A stretch of 64,000 nucleotides of DNA. Source: Paragordius varius. Lineage: Eukaryota > Nematomorpha. Below the pieces are notes generated by a model. That model was given only the letters and a program-made list of their open reading frames with translations. It made no database searches and was not told the origin of the DNA. Location: contig OZ176055.1 in assembly GCA_964247055.1 (NCBI GenBank), positions 2,728,001 to 2,792,000 on the forward strand, read 5' to 3'. The position numbers and the translations under genes are program-made. The first letter of the stretch is position 1, and every line of letters begins with the position of its first letter. Shown one piece after another: positions 1-12,100 of this stretch.

Positions 1-13
1 TCACTTGCTATGC

Positions 14-223
14 TTATTTTTTCAGCCATCGTGCTTCTAATATAATTTTTATTTTTAATATACCTTCCGCAGTAGCAACCGTAACTGGTAAAAACAAATA
101 TAATGCTGTTGTAACTTTATCATAACTGACTGTCGGGTACTTGGTAATTGATAGCTCTGCAAATTGCTTAGAATTGTTAATTTGAGCGATCTCATCCTTA
201 AGCGAATAAGAAATCGACACCAT
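14..223 (-). mobile_element. hAT transposase C-terminal fragment
   Basis: The 69-residue frame contains YPTVSYDKVTTALYLFLPV followed by TVATAE. This resembles the C-terminal dimerisation region of ZMYM-type hAT transposases, in which a 'LPVTVATAERSFSKLK' stretch is typical. The next conserved residues are altered (GILKIK), so the copy is decayed. The rest of the element would lie left of the window or be interrupted by the LINE fragment at about 380-1410. A possible matching terminus lies near 1895-1908: read on the minus strand it begins CAGTGGCGAAATTGCTGG, like known hAT ends. That link is inference. Confidence 0.6.
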
Positions 224-379
224 TTGAATCAGAAAATATTCACCTAAATCGTTTGGATAATAAATTAATTTTTTAGCTGAATCTATAATTCTACTTCATT
301 CATTTTAGATAAATTTGATGGTAGTAGAAACGTACACATATCCCCTTTTTGAAAAACGCTAAATCTGTTATTTAATTGA

Positions 380-1410
380 AATATCACAATAACCAAAAAT
401 ATAAAAAACATTCACCCCAAACTTATCATCTAAATTAGAACTTTTTAATAATTTTACGACTGTTTTGTTGTTGCTATTGTCATTCCGATTAACTGCGACA
501 TTGATATAGCTTTTAATTCGGCTAATGTTTGGTTTGTTTTTTTTGAGGATGTTATTCACCCAACGAGTTATTCTTCCTCTTTTACGAGCACTACTCACTT
601 TTCCCACCATCAGTGACTTTTCAAGTGAAATATATATCATAATGTCGCCAAAATAGGATATTTTTGGCGTATTAGGCTGCCCAGTAGTGACATTTCAGGA
701 TTTATTTTATTTAAAATAGTGGAGTTTGGAATTTGTCTGACCATGTAGTTTGGAAAAATTTCCTCTAAACCCATAATTCGAAAAGTTTTATTAATCGTTC
801 GTCATATTTTTTCAGTGTCGAGCTTTCGCACCCATATACTGTTGCCTTGGTTTTTAGTTTGATATCATGCGACGACAAATCTTTATTTGAATGCAACTGC
901 TTTTGCATGGCAATTTTTCGTTTTATTTCTAGAGTAAGTTGTTGTCCGTGTTTATAATACTGCCCAACGTGTAAATGTTTACGGTTTTAATCTGATTTCG
1001 TTTAAGGTTAATTTATATTACTTTTGTTTTTTAAAGTTAATTTTTAATCCGTATTTATCGCATTCAATTGTAAAGCGATAAAGTGATACTGTCCACAAAT
1101 ATAAGTGTGTAATCTGCGTAATGAACTGATGTGAGCAAGATACTTTCTACGTTGCTGTCAGAAATTTCTGGCATATTTCTTAGTATGCATTCGAGATAGG
1201 TGGTAAAAAGAATTGGGGATAAAACGCAGCCTTGGCGTAAGCCGGGGACCTTATATGAATCACTTATACCGAAGGTGTTGCTACTACAGGCGTGGAATTA
1301 AGTAAATTGGATTATGACGCTGATTAGATGGGTTTATACTCCAAGTGATTTTAGGGATATTTGTTATTTAATGTTGTGGAATCAAATGCATTGGAAATGG
1401 TGACAAAGCA
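380..1410 (-). mobile_element. Decayed LINE (RTE-like reverse transcriptase)
   Basis: On the minus strand near 1190-1250 the translation contains GLRQGCVLSPILF, the block that precedes the catalytic box in non-LTR reverse transcriptases. A degraded catalytic box (YADY in place of YADD) follows at about 1110-1120. IECDKYGLKINFKK then appears in another frame near 1025-1075. The C-terminal region at about 500-630 (GKVSSARKRGRITRWVNNI) matches the 'RGRxxxxWxDNI' block of RTE-type elements. Frames shift repeatedly, so the copy is dead. Neither end nor a target duplication was located. Confidence 0.65.
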
Positions 1411-2097
1411 GATGTACAATTTTTTGTTTAATTATATATGTTTCTTCAGTATCCACCACATGTTGCGGTATCAACTAATTATTCTAAATTATTTATTTTT
1501 ACTCTATTTGCTCCTTTTTTAAAAAATGTCAATTGGAGAAAATTTAATGGAATGGATTAATTATTTACTTTTAAATAAAACCGATTATAGAAACAGTGTA
1601 AAAATGCCTTTTTTCGCCTTTTCTTTCTTTTGATCTGTAATAATTCTCTATTCTTTATCAGTACTTTACAATCAGGCTATCTTACTTATTGTTACCTATT
1701 CAAATTTATTCTATCTCTATGATCTAACTTAACTTAACACTTACATATACCGTAAATAAAAGGGTTAATAAATTTTGGGCACCACTTCCCGCATATAAAG
1801 GGGGCCTAAAATTTAAAATTCAATAAAAGAAATAAAAAAGGGCCCCTGTTTTTGGGGCCTTCCTCACTGCTCCCCAAGGTCCCAGCAATTTCGCCACTGA
1901 CTTCTAGGTTTATTTTATAATAGAAATGTATATCAAGTTTTTTAAAAAAATATTATTCCATTTATTAACTTAAACAAACCATTTTTGATTTGATTACATT
2001 TTATAGAGAGCCCAGAAATGAACTTCAGACAACACTCTTGATATCGTGACGCTGTTTAACACATCTATCCACTAAATAATCTCAAAGATATATACCA
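1411..2097. other. Gene-free stretch upstream of PIGB
   Basis: No coding signal. Positions 1790-1910 hold G/C-richer repeat-like sequence with runs of GGGCCC and end in a motif that reads CAGTGGCG on the minus strand, probably a DNA-transposon end. The remaining 190 bp before the PIGB start must hold that gene's promoter, but I see no recognisable core element. Confidence 0.4.
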
Positions 2098-3792
2098 ATG
2101 TTCAATCCAATTTATAATGTGAATACAACAAATTTGCGTTTACTTATTAGCTCCATTCTCTTTCGCCTTATAATTTTTTGCATTGTCCGCACCTATTTTG
2201 TCCCAGATGAATATTACCAGGGATCTGAAGTTGCTTACTATTTGTTTGCGGGTAAGGGACAACTCACTTGGGAATGGGAACATAAAATACGTTCATCCAT
2301 ATTTGTTTTAGCTCTAAAACAAATTTATTCGACTCTACGTTATTTAAATCTTGATTCACGAACTTTTATAAAAGCCACCCCTGGAATGGTTATGACCATA
2401 ATAGCTATAATATCAGATGTGACATTTTACAAATTTATCCAAATTTATAGCAAATCTACTTCACTTTTTATATATTTTGCATATGCTACTAATTGGTTTG
2501 TCATATACTGTATGCCCAGATTTTTAGCTAATACGTTTGAAATGCATTTTATTATCTTTATACTGTATTTTTATGCCATTGCTCTAAGACATAATCATAA
2601 ACACAGTGATGGTTATAAAATTTTATATACCTGGATATCAAGTTTCTTAATATGTTTTACATTGTTATACAGACCAACCTTTTTAAGTTTACTGTTACTT
2701 CCACTTTATCAAATCTATCACAGTTTTTATCAACGTGACAAGATAAGACCAATCGATTTATTGACCATATATATTAGTGCTGGTATTGTTGCCTTAACTC
2801 TACATGTACTTTGTGATTTTATATTTTATGGGACATTTCAAATTACGGCTCTAAAATTTTTTCAATACAACCTGATTTACCATATGAATCAATTGTTTGG
2901 TGTACATCCAGTATGGTGGTATTTTGTTTTGGGTATACCCATGACGCTTGGAATCCATTTTTTACCTTTTATGCTTTCTCTAAAATCTATGCCTGTTAAT
3001 TTTCTCATATTTTCATCTATTCCTGTCATTGTACTTAGTCTTATTTCGCATAAAGAGCACAGATTTTTACTTCCTCTACAACCCGTATTCTCCATCGCTT
3101 GTGGTTCATTTTATGCTAAACTGTGGGCAGGTCAAATCCCATGGCTCCGTCGTAGATTCCCACAAACCTGGGTTATAGCACGAAATGTAATATTCACAGT
3201 CGTAATTTTGGTACAAATCAATGTGGCTCTCTATTTCAGCGTTTTACATCAAAGAGGTCCTCTTGACCTTATAGATTTTGTGTGGTCGCAATGGAAAACA
3301 AATAAGTTTGAGTCTCAAATGAATGTTTTATTGGTTATGCCTTGTTTCTCCACACCCGGGTATGCATCACTTCATACTGCAAATATAAGATTGGAAGCTT
3401 TTGTATGTGGACCCATTTTCCCATCAAATAATCTCACCAATTATTCTAATCATACAATTAAAACCGGAATCACTATGCGAAATGATTATGAAAGGTTTCT
3501 TTCGAATCCAAATGAAGTCCTAAACCAATACTTTGATTCACAATCGAAATCAGCTCTTACCTGGAACTATGTTTGTTATTATTCCAATATAAATCATATC
3601 ATGGTACAATATTTAAGCAGTGTTAATTTAACCTTAATTTACAATGACTGCAAGAAATTATTTCACACACATTGGCCAATCGATAATATGGCCACTCATA
3701 TACAATGCCTATGTCACAATAATAAATTACTATTCTCAATATATATTTTCGATATAAATATGATATCACATGATTCTGTAAATCGTAACTGA
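2098..3792 (+). CDS. PIGB: GPI mannosyltransferase 3 (PIG-B), intronless
   Basis: A single 564-codon reading frame encodes a multi-spanning membrane protein. PIG-B is the ER mannosyltransferase that adds the third mannose to the GPI-anchor precursor from dolichol-phosphate-mannose. Visible family features: FVPDEYYQGSEVA (residues 34-46) with the acidic DE pair of the first lumenal loop; LTWEWEHKIRS (56-66); the SHKEHRF block (317-323), whose HKE is a signature of PIG-B/PIG-Z/ALG9-type GT-C enzymes; then HQRGPLDLI and MPCFSTPGY, both close to vertebrate PIG-B. About nine or more hydrophobic segments are apparent. Length is close to the vertebrate protein (about 550 residues). No splice site is needed. 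Convergent with the exosome gene 3.7 kb away. PIG-Z and ALG12 fit less well because the HQRGxLD and MPCxSTP blocks are specific to PIG-B. Confidence 0.95.
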   Translation: MFNPIYNVNTTNLRLLISSILFRLIIFCIVRTYFVPDEYYQGSEVAYYLFAGKGQLTWEWEHKIRSSIFVLALKQIYSTLRYLNLDSRTFIKATPGMVMTIIAIISDVTFYKFIQIYSKSTSLFIYFAYATNWFVIYCMPRFLANTFEMHFIIFILYFYAIALRHNHKHSDGYKILYTWISSFLICFTLLYRPTFLSLLLLPLYQIYHSFYQRDKIRPIDLLTIYISAGIVALTLHVLCDFIFYGTFQITALKFFQYNLIYHMNQLFGVHPVWWYFVLGIPMTLGIHFLPFMLSLKSMPVNFLIFSSIPVIVLSLISHKEHRFLLPLQPVFSIACGSFYAKLWAGQIPWLRRRFPQTWVIARNVIFTVVILVQINVALYFSVLHQRGPLDLIDFVWSQWKTNKFESQMNVLLVMPCFSTPGYASLHTANIRLEAFVCGPIFPSNNLTNYSNHTIKTGITMRNDYERFLSNPNEVLNQYFDSQSKSALTWNYVCYYSNINHIMVQYLSSVNLTLIYNDCKKLFHTHWPIDNMATHIQCLCHNNKLLFSIYIFDINMISHDSVNRN

Positions 3793-3883
3793 GATGATAA
3801 TTTAAAAATGTGTTATACTTCAAATTTTTCACTGTAAAGATTAGTATCATTTTATAGATAAAAAATAGAGTTTAAAAAATGTA

Positions 3884-4545
3884 GTATACCAGGTGTAGTC
3901 ATAAGTAATTGCTGATTTAATTAAGAAAAGCGTGGGCGAAAATAGGCAGATTATTCTGATATACACGCTATTTTGTTCATCTCACAATGAACTATTAACA
4001 CTCATAATTTAAGTCCGCCAAAAGGTAGGTCTTATTTTTATCCTTCGGTAATAATCTCGAATGAAAAAAAAACATTTGCGGCCGCATTGCTATTTTGGTT
4101 TCGGAAGAAAAATGGTTGAAAGTCATCGTTTGTTGGTGGAAACATATAGTCAACAAGCTATATCGATTAAAACATGAAACATGCTGGAAAATTTAAAATT
4201 TGTCATTACAATGTGAAAGATAGTGGCGCTTTGTTAGACCATACTGCGAAGACAATCAAGTGCAAGAGTTATTGTTTGATGATTGTTAGCATTGTAACAT
4301 AAAAAACAGACAGCAGACATCCACAAGCAACGGGAAAGATCAATAAACTTGGTAAATGTGTCCTACAATTAGAATGAGTGTCAAATCGAAAATCACATGG
4401 TTTGTGAAATGTTCCTTCAGCGTCACGAAAGTAAAATATTTTCGGATCGTGTGAGCAGTGGGTTTTTTGCAATTTCAAGTCGAATATCGTAGCTTTCATT
4501 TTGACAAGCCAATCCATCACCCAAGTCCAAGACCCATGTTAAAGT
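3884..4545 (+). mobile_element. Decayed mariner transposon fragment
   Basis: Plus-strand frames give MVCEMFLQRHESKIFSDRV and then FHFDKPIHHPSPRPM. These align by eye with the mariner transposase block that reads roughly MVCEMLLQR..FLHRIVTGDEKWI..DNP. An upstream piece starting near 4070 (HLRPHCYFGFGRKMVESHR) resembles the N-terminal helix-turn-helix region. The left end near 3888 (ACCAGGTGTAGTCATAAGTA) resembles mariner terminal repeats. The catalytic aspartate block is lost and frames shift, so it is a fossil. The right terminal repeat was not found. Confidence 0.5.
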
Positions 4546-5070
4546 AAGTGCGTACTTATAGTTACGTATTATGCTTATGTTTGTTTCCTTATCCTTACAT
4601 TTTTATATCATTCATTCATCCTAAATCTCCTCATAGTAGACTTGTTAAAATTTTAAAGTAACATATTTGAAAAAATTGGGAATTTTTGAATTATATAAAT
4701 TTCAGGATAGAAACTAAAAATAATTTTAAAATTTGCGTAAAATTGCGTGATTCTTTCGACAAAAATCTGAGTTAATTAGGCTCCTCGATAAAATGTATAA
4801 GTCCTGGAACACGCATGTAAAATCCAAAGTTTTTAAGAACTAATACATTTTTTCAACTATATTCGCTCAATTTTTTTAATGTCATGGCGATTGTATCTGC
4901 GCACTTTTTGCCTTTTGAGGATATTGTTGGGACAAAACCATGGAAGATTCTACCCATTTTATTGGATTTTTATGAATTTCTACCATTGACTGCATATAAC
5001 ATTTATTTTATATTATTGACAATAAATATGTGATATTTAGAATTTAATATATCGTTTAAGAGTCCAAAGC

Positions 5071-5937
5071 TATCCACAGTGCACAAAATCGAAGGCTATA
5101 ATAAGTATTCTGATGAATTAAATATATTCTGATGGATAAATGTATTAGGATTATGATGGTTGTTTTGGTTTTAGGCCTACGAATATTTTAAAAAAAATAT
5201 ATCCACTTTTGTGATGATTGTTCCATATCGGATCATTTATGCACATTTTAAAAATTATTGGTAAAATCTAAATGCCCCCATTTTAAAAATATCATTAAAT
5301 TATGCCATAAATCATTTAAAAAGCAATCTAAAATTTAAAATTAGAAGCGTATTCTTCGAAAGTCACAAGTTTTAGACCCCTAAATATTACGCCACATTTA
5401 AAGCAAACGAACCTAATCATATTATGAGGTGTTAGAAATAAGCATCACCAAATTATATAGTAAAAGTGTTTTGTATCTTAAAGCGTTTATATACTATTTA
5501 CACCATGTTTCAAGATGCCATAAAATACTATAAATTTGCCAAAATTAAAGAAAAAAATGTATTATTCAAAATTTTCTATTATGATGTCAAATTCTAGTTT
5601 TTATGAAAAATGCTATTACGCATTATTTTTTAAAAAACTGGGCCATTTTAGAGGAGTCCAAAAATATCCGACTCTTGGAGCCTATGCCTAAAATTCTAGT
5701 TAAAAATAAATATTGTTTTGCTTTTTAAATATAGTTTATGATATAATTAAAGGATATTTTTTTAAAAAAGCATTTATATATAAATATGTAATTTACAATT
5801 CCATATGGAATAGTCAACACATGAATTTAACTTTCTAAAATTATTCGTACACCACCATGATAATCCTATTACATTTTCTATCAGAATACATTTCGTCAGG
5901 ATACTTTTATAGCCCCTGATTTTGTGTACTGTGGATA
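5071..5937. mobile_element. Fold-back MITE with ~105-bp terminal inverted repeats
   Basis: The left end (TATCCACAGTGCACAAAATC, from 5071) is repeated inverted at the right end (GATTTTGTGTACTGTGGATA, to 5937). Similarity continues inward for about 105-120 bp, to about 5190 on the left and about 5835 on the right, through GGCTATA, TATTCTGA and ATTATNATGGT blocks. Both ends abut TA, as expected for a TA target duplication. No coding sequence lies between the arms. This is a non-autonomous DNA element of unknown superfamily. Confidence 0.7.
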
Positions 5938-7517
5938 TAAATGATTTTTAGACGCTTGTGATGTCGAAAAAAGGATACATTCAATTCTGAATCTCACATA
6001 CTTATTGTGAAAAAATATATAAAAATAAATGTTTTGCATCTAACGTTAAGAATTTTATAAAAAATCATTTAAATGGGTAGATTCATCAATGTAAAAAAAG
6101 CGATAATATTTAAATCCGCATGACATCAAATAGATCTAAAATATATAGACCTTGGATTTTTACATTGTTTTAGGGTTTATTAATTTTAAAAGCATATAAG
6201 TAAACAAATTAGTGTCAAAAGATTGTAGGATTTTTACTCAAACCTATATTTTTGTGAAATATACTTGAATTACTACCCTTCAATTTTTTAAAATTCTTAT
6301 ATTCGCAATATTTTCCAAGTCTACAAGTTTACAAGGACATCCATTAAAAAGTTGGCTTTCTATTGTGGAAAACGATCTGGCTATTTTAAATTTGAAAATT
6401 GAAGATGCGGACCGATGCTTATGGCGTACAGCTAGGTGTCCTTGTTGGGAGAAAAAATCCCTAGAGGTTGAAATTTTTACAAGTCTACTAGGAGCAGACT
6501 TATAAATAATGTGTTATAATATATTTAAAAATGAAAGCATAAGTAAAAAACAAAAGTATAAGGACGTAAGTATTTCTGATGTGCTTACTCTAAAATGAGT
6601 CAATGATTTTTGAATCAGAACCATTTTGTATCGGGTGGAACTTGAATCTGTTGTTAATGTATTTTAATTTGGGCCCTTCTCAACAGCTAATTTAAAAAGT
6701 CCAAAATCCTTATATACTGAAAAATTCATAACAAGAAGTTATGGCTATATGGTGTATTTATAAAAGAATTTTAAAATGCGCTTTCTACATTTTGCATGAA
6801 GGGAAATAATTATTAGCCCTAATAAAAATTAGACTCTAGATCCAAATAGGTTCAATATAATTAATATAGCGCTGCACAGAGCACTATGCGGCTCATTTAA
6901 AAAAAATTGCCTAGTTTGCCTTTATAATGGCTAAGGTCACAAATGATTAACAGTTTTATATCTTGGACAATAAAATGTTTTGCAAATTTATTTTTGTGGA
7001 TAATATTTTGAAAAAAATGTCATTTACGGCAAGAGTGAATAAATACAGGCGTTAATTTAAAAAGCGGCCCGACTATGTTTCCATTTGTTGAAGAATCAAA
7101 TTGTCTGGATGGGCCTACACATCTTTCGGTATCAAACACATGATTTTCGGAAACATATTATACTGAAAATTTAGTTTCTCACAGAGTATGGCTTAACTAA
7201 GGAGACAATTAAACAGAACTATGCGGATCACATTTATTAATGCACCGACACCCTTTACAAAAATTGCTAAAACCCAATATTATACATTTTAAATAAACAG
7301 ATTTAAAAATGTATAGCCCCAAATTTTTGTTATATATGCTCTATTCAATACTTAGTTACACATGCTACATGAATAAAAGATTAAAACTTTCCGATCGATT
7401 AATTAAATAAAATATGTATTAATTCTGCAAATTTCAGTAGCTTACCTATGTTAGCTACTAAGATTGTGAATTATTATAGTAAATAATCTTCCAAGATACT
7501 ACAATACTACATGAAAA
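5938..7517. other. Intergenic stretch, nothing recognised
   Basis: A+T-rich sequence without convincing coding potential on either strand. Slightly G/C-richer patches near 6370-6480 and 7060-7260 could be old transposon pieces, but nothing identifiable was read in them. Confidence 0.4.
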
Positions 7518-7522
7518 ATATA

Positions 7523-7528
7523 TTTATT
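7523..7528 (-). terminator. Poly(A) signal of EXOSC5
   Basis: AATAAA on the minus strand, about 7 nt beyond the stop codon of the exosome gene. This implies a very short 3' UTR. Confidence 0.55.
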
Positions 7529-7535
7529 GCATATG

Positions 7536-8249
7536 TCACTTATTATCTCCAAAGCATTTCTGATGTTTTTCTTTAATAATTGCTTTAAACTTTCTAAAAG
7601 TCTTATCGGCATCGGAATTGGGATAAGAGTTATGTATATCTATCATTTTCATATTAGATTCAGATTGAGCTAAATATGATATAGGAGCTTGGTTTAAATT
7701 ATTATAAACCAAGCAACATGCATTTTTAACATCATCAAAGTTAAGAATTGCACAGACCATATAATTCATAGGGAGATTAGCATCCAAAAAAGCCAACATT
7801 GTTGCATTAATACAGGCTGTTAATACATGCCATGTTGTAGAACCCGATCTTTGACCAGTTTCAAGTAATTTGATGTTTACAAGGTGGTTTGGATATTTTT
7901 CCAAAATAAATGCTTTGGAAAAAACGTCATATATAAATTGTTTTTGGATTTTTGATAAAACAGGGAACAACGCATACTTCTTGTAACTGTCAATATAATT
8001 TTCTAAATTAAGGGGCTTCTCCCTTTCTTCTTCGCGTAAATCAGATTCGTTTTTATATGTTTCCGATAAGCCAAATAATGCTTTATATGTAACCTCTAAA
8101 TTAGCTCTTTCCGAATTTCGGCCCTCTGGAAGCTTTTCGATTAATATACCACATAACAAAGAAACTTCTTGTGTTGAATAATTTGAAGATCCCTCACATG
8201 TATTTATATATCCAAGCTTAGGGATGTATTCATTTAAATCTTTAACCAT
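7536..8249 (-). CDS. EXOSC5: Exosome complex component RRP46 (EXOSC5), intronless
   Basis: A 237-codon frame; human EXOSC5 has 235 residues. RRP46 is one of six RNase PH-fold ring subunits of the RNA exosome, a mostly structural member in animals that acts in 3'-5' RNA processing and decay. Matching blocks: NLEVTYKALFGLSE (family: ATLEVxxRPKxGLPG), FILEKYPNHLVNIKLLETGQRSG (LHPRTSITVVLQVVSDAGS), and ACINATMLAFLDANLPMNYM (CLNAACMALVDAGVPM). The arginine-rich catalytic positions of active RNase PH are absent, as in eukaryotic ring subunits. RRP41 and MTR3 are the alternatives, but the LEV..xxGL block and the short N-terminus favour RRP46. Divergence is high. It lies divergent to INTS3 with 895 bp between start codons. 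Confidence 0.8.
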   Translation of the reverse strand: MVKDLNEYIPKLGYINTCEGSSNYSTQEVSLLCGILIEKLPEGRNSERANLEVTYKALFGLSETYKNESDLREEEREKPLNLENYIDSYKKYALFPVLSKIQKQFIYDVFSKAFILEKYPNHLVNIKLLETGQRSGSTTWHVLTACINATMLAFLDANLPMNYMVCAILNFDDVKNACCLVYNNLNQAPISYLAQSESNMKMIDIHNSYPNSDADKTFRKFKAIIKEKHQKCFGDNK

Positions 8250-9144
8250 AAAAATAATTTAAACAGCACTCTATTGTGTTAAACCAAATAAAATACGATG
8301 ATAGGTAGATATATTTATCACGTGATTTCCCATTATATATATAAGCAGACACAACATACCAATGTTCCATTTCAATTTTTTCATAATATTTTCAATTTGA
8401 TTTACCTCCTCCCCCTTTACAAATTTTATTTCAAAATAATTTTCAGGTGCATAAACGGCCCTAAAAAATTAATTAATGTGAGTTTTTTCAGTTTTTTATG
8501 CTCTAAATCTCCATAGCAACCGTATATAATTCATCCAATTAATACACAATGTTAATCTAATCTAATTCTCACGGATTTTGTGCGCAACACGTTTGCGCAG
8601 CTTTTCAGCTGTTTTTATAATACACATAGCTTGTATTTGCTTTCTTTCGCCTCTTTACTTTTCACAAAATATATTTTTATTCGCTTTCTTTTAAACATTG
8701 TAATTGTTATACATTAAAATAATTTTTACCTTCCAATACATCACAAATAACAGATATTTATTAACTATCCTTTAAAAAGATGTGTATTTATTGGTGGTAA
8801 CAATAGTGAATTAAATCATTTAAAAAATTATAAGTTTTAAAACGAGAAGCTTAAAGCAATGAAATTTGTGGGAATTAGATTAGATACTAAGGCATAAATC
8901 GTGTTTAAAAGTTTGTGTCTTAAAAAACATTTTATCCCGTAAAATGTATGATGACTTGTGGCGATTGGTTGTTTGATTTATATAGGTTAGCTGTTAGGGG
9001 GTAAAAGAGCGATTTGTATCTATACTTTAAACTAATTTTTATCTTCTTTTTTCTCTTTGATTTAGACGCCCGAGTTATTTTAGCCATTTGGCTGTATTTA
9101 TAGTGAAGAAATTCTAGCAAGTTTCCCATGGCCTTTTGATAAAA
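8250..9144. promoter_or_regulatory. Divergent intergenic region EXOSC5 / INTS3
   Basis: This 895-bp gap separates the EXOSC5 and INTS3 start codons, so it should hold both promoters and 5' UTRs. It has no coding signal. A G/C-richer patch near 8574-8625 (GTGCGCAACACGTTTGCGCA) contains short palindromes and could be promoter-proximal, but no named factor site is claimed. Confidence 0.4.
9128..9139 (+). promoter_or_regulatory. Three-codon uORF just before the INTS3 start
   Basis: ATG GCC TTT TGA ends 5 nt before the INTS3 ATG at 9145. The uORF start lies in CCCATGG, a strong context. If the transcript includes it, a scanning ribosome would meet it first. Confidence 0.4.
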
Positions 9145-12100
9145 ATGCAAAAAAATATGCAAATGACAGTCACACCTAACCTATTAACAACCAACTCTTC
9201 CTCCACAGGTGTAAATTATAATAATAGTCATGTTAATACGACTTACCATGGGAGTAGCCATTTATCAAACGCACCACTTCCTTATAAAACCGTTAATAAT
9301 AATTTTACATCGGGGCAAACAAATCAAAACAACAACTTTGTTTCAAAATCTAAACTTTTGCAACTGAATGCAATCGAACAACGTGATGACCTTGATACGC
9401 ATTTTGCTTACTGTTATTCTGTGCTCGCCTCTCAAATTTCAGGCCTTTCCGATCAGGAAATACATGACACTCTGAATGCACTCGCTTGTAAAGGTATTAC
9501 GCAAAATTATATATTTTTTTGCTTTACAATTTTTTAAAACTTATAACCCTTTATTCAGGTGCCCAACAATATGAAGAAATTTCTATCGCCCTACTTTACA
9601 TAATCTTGACGGAACCGATGAGGTGTCAAAAGAGTTTCCGGGATCTTATGTTAATTTCTCGTGATGGATTCAACCTAGTTTTAACAAAGTTAAATCAGGT
9701 TTTTTACTTACTAATTAATAATTTGTCAAATATTTAATTATTATTTTTATTTCCCATTCCTAATATTTACAAAAAATTTATCGCTTTTAAATATAATAAT
9801 ACCATTTAGATTAAAAAATTATAATATATAATTTGATTTTAAAAATTACTAATCAGTTGATGTTTTTATTTTAAATATCAAGGACGATGTTATATATATA
9901 AGAATCATTATAATATGACCAAATATTAATTTTTATAAAAAACGGCCTTTATTTTTTAATGATTTTCATATGCCGATTAAAAATAAAATTAAAATTCAAG
10001 AATAACCTTAAATTAATTAGTGATTTTTATGTTTATACTTTTATCAAAATATAAAAGTGAAGATTAATAAAAATAATTTGAAAACAAATAATTATATTTC
10101 AAAAAATCGAATTTTTAACTATAATATAAAAAATTTTTTTTGGGGTTGCTATACATCGTTTAGCTTATTAGTCTATCTGCATAGTACTCGTATATTAATT
10201 AAAGTTTGTTTGGATTAAGTAGGTTAGGAACGTATATATTTTCTAAATTATAGGCTTTACCGACGTTTAACTTTTTTAAACCTTCGGGATTTGTAAAAGA
10301 ACTGTTAGGTTCTATATCTGATTTTTCAGTCCTCCGATAGCGCCAATCTTTCTGTTTATGAGATTTTATCTGAGTTTTGATACGTACCAAATTTCTTGAT
10401 AATATATTATGATGAAGTCATTTGACCCCTGTTATTAAATTCTCTTATTATAAAAAATATAACATGTGAAGGCTTTAACAATCGCCTGCCCAGGGCTGAC
10501 AGTGATGATGGAAAAATGCGTAGTTTAGGGGTTTGGCGCCCTACCTACTATACCATCACGCCTTCTATTGAATTTTCTTTATAATCTTTCGGATTGTTAC
10601 CTTAAGATGTGGAATATCCAATTGATTAAGGTATGATAGCCTTGATGGCCTTTGTAAAAAAGTTATTATATAATTTTTTCTGCATTTACTTTAATTCGCA
10701 TTTATTTTACCAAACATTAATCTTCGGGTTTCAGAAAAATCTTTTATGTTAGATTTATGTTAAAAGTATAATGTCTAACGTTGCAGTTATAATCAAATCG
10801 TCTGCATAAAGAATTTCAAATATTTAGCTTTCTTACATATTTTATGTATTATATTCAAATATTGCAAAATATACCATCGGCTATATTGGACATGATTTCT
10901 GTTTTCATATTATAAGACACATCAAATTAACCTTTTAAATCTATAAAAAAATATTAACTATTGAATATTTTAAAGTATTATTTTTATCGGTATAACTTTT
11001 ATTGCGAAATTCGATATATTATACGAGAAAGGTTGCAAATTTTTATGACTCTTGCCCTAAATTTTATCATACAAATGAAATTGAATATCGGTGTTTTAAA
11101 TATATATAACAAACTTGAATTTTTTACGAAAAATTCGCTTAATGTAGTTAAAAAACTATTTTAAGTATTTAACTTGTTGGAACAATAATTAATTAATTTA
11201 AAAGCATATAATTTTTTAACGCTTTTCTTCTTCTTTCCTGAAGTCTCTATATTTAATACAGTGAACATCCCTATCACAAAGGTTTTTTTAACTGGTGAAT
11301 AAATTGAAAAAAATCTATTATGTAACTAAGATTGAATCCAGTTTTTTGACTCACCAAATAAAACACCCTTTAATGCTGATTAATAGCAAAATTTCACATT
11401 TTTGATATTATTTAGTTATTCCCAACTGTAAAATTTAATATATTTAACAGTAGAATTTTTTATTTTAATTTTGGAGTTAATGAATTACTTATATATTTAA
11501 CAGTTTGGTATAACCTAAATTTTGCCGACTTTGTTCAGGTTTGATAATATGAGCAGATTTTAACAGTGTAATAATAATTGGCCAGATGTTTATGTAAAAT
11601 TATTATAAATAGTTGAAAGTAAACCAAAATATTAATTAATATTTATATGTATTCATTTCTTAGAGCTGAAAAAATAATTACAACTAAAAAATCCGTAAAC
11701 ATAAGTTACAAAAGATGTAAAGTGCGTCAATATAATATATGTATATGTGTTTGCCATTTATTCACTAAATTACAGATTACTTTTATAAAATACTTTTAAC
11801 AATGACATTGATTTTTTATTTATTTATTGAACACCATTTTTATATATTAACATTTCGATTCAAATTGGGGTATATAAATACCCCAAGCCATATTTATAAT
11901 GGTATAGTTAAAACCACTGGAGGAGACGATTCCAATTTAAATTTATACTTCTACCTTAATAAAAATTATATATATGAGCCAAAATATAGAAATAAAATTT
12001 AGTTTTGAAAAATTTTTTTATAGCAAACTGTTTCGATACCATTTTTTTACAACATTTTGCCGAATATCGTGTTTTTTTATTTTAACGCTTAAAAAAGTTA

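Noticed and set aside
7536-8249. RRP41 or MTR3 identity for the exosome subunit
   Set aside because: The LEVTYKALFGL block and short N-terminus match RRP46 better, although the AATLAVLDAGIPM block of RRP41 is also similar; hence the moderate confidence.
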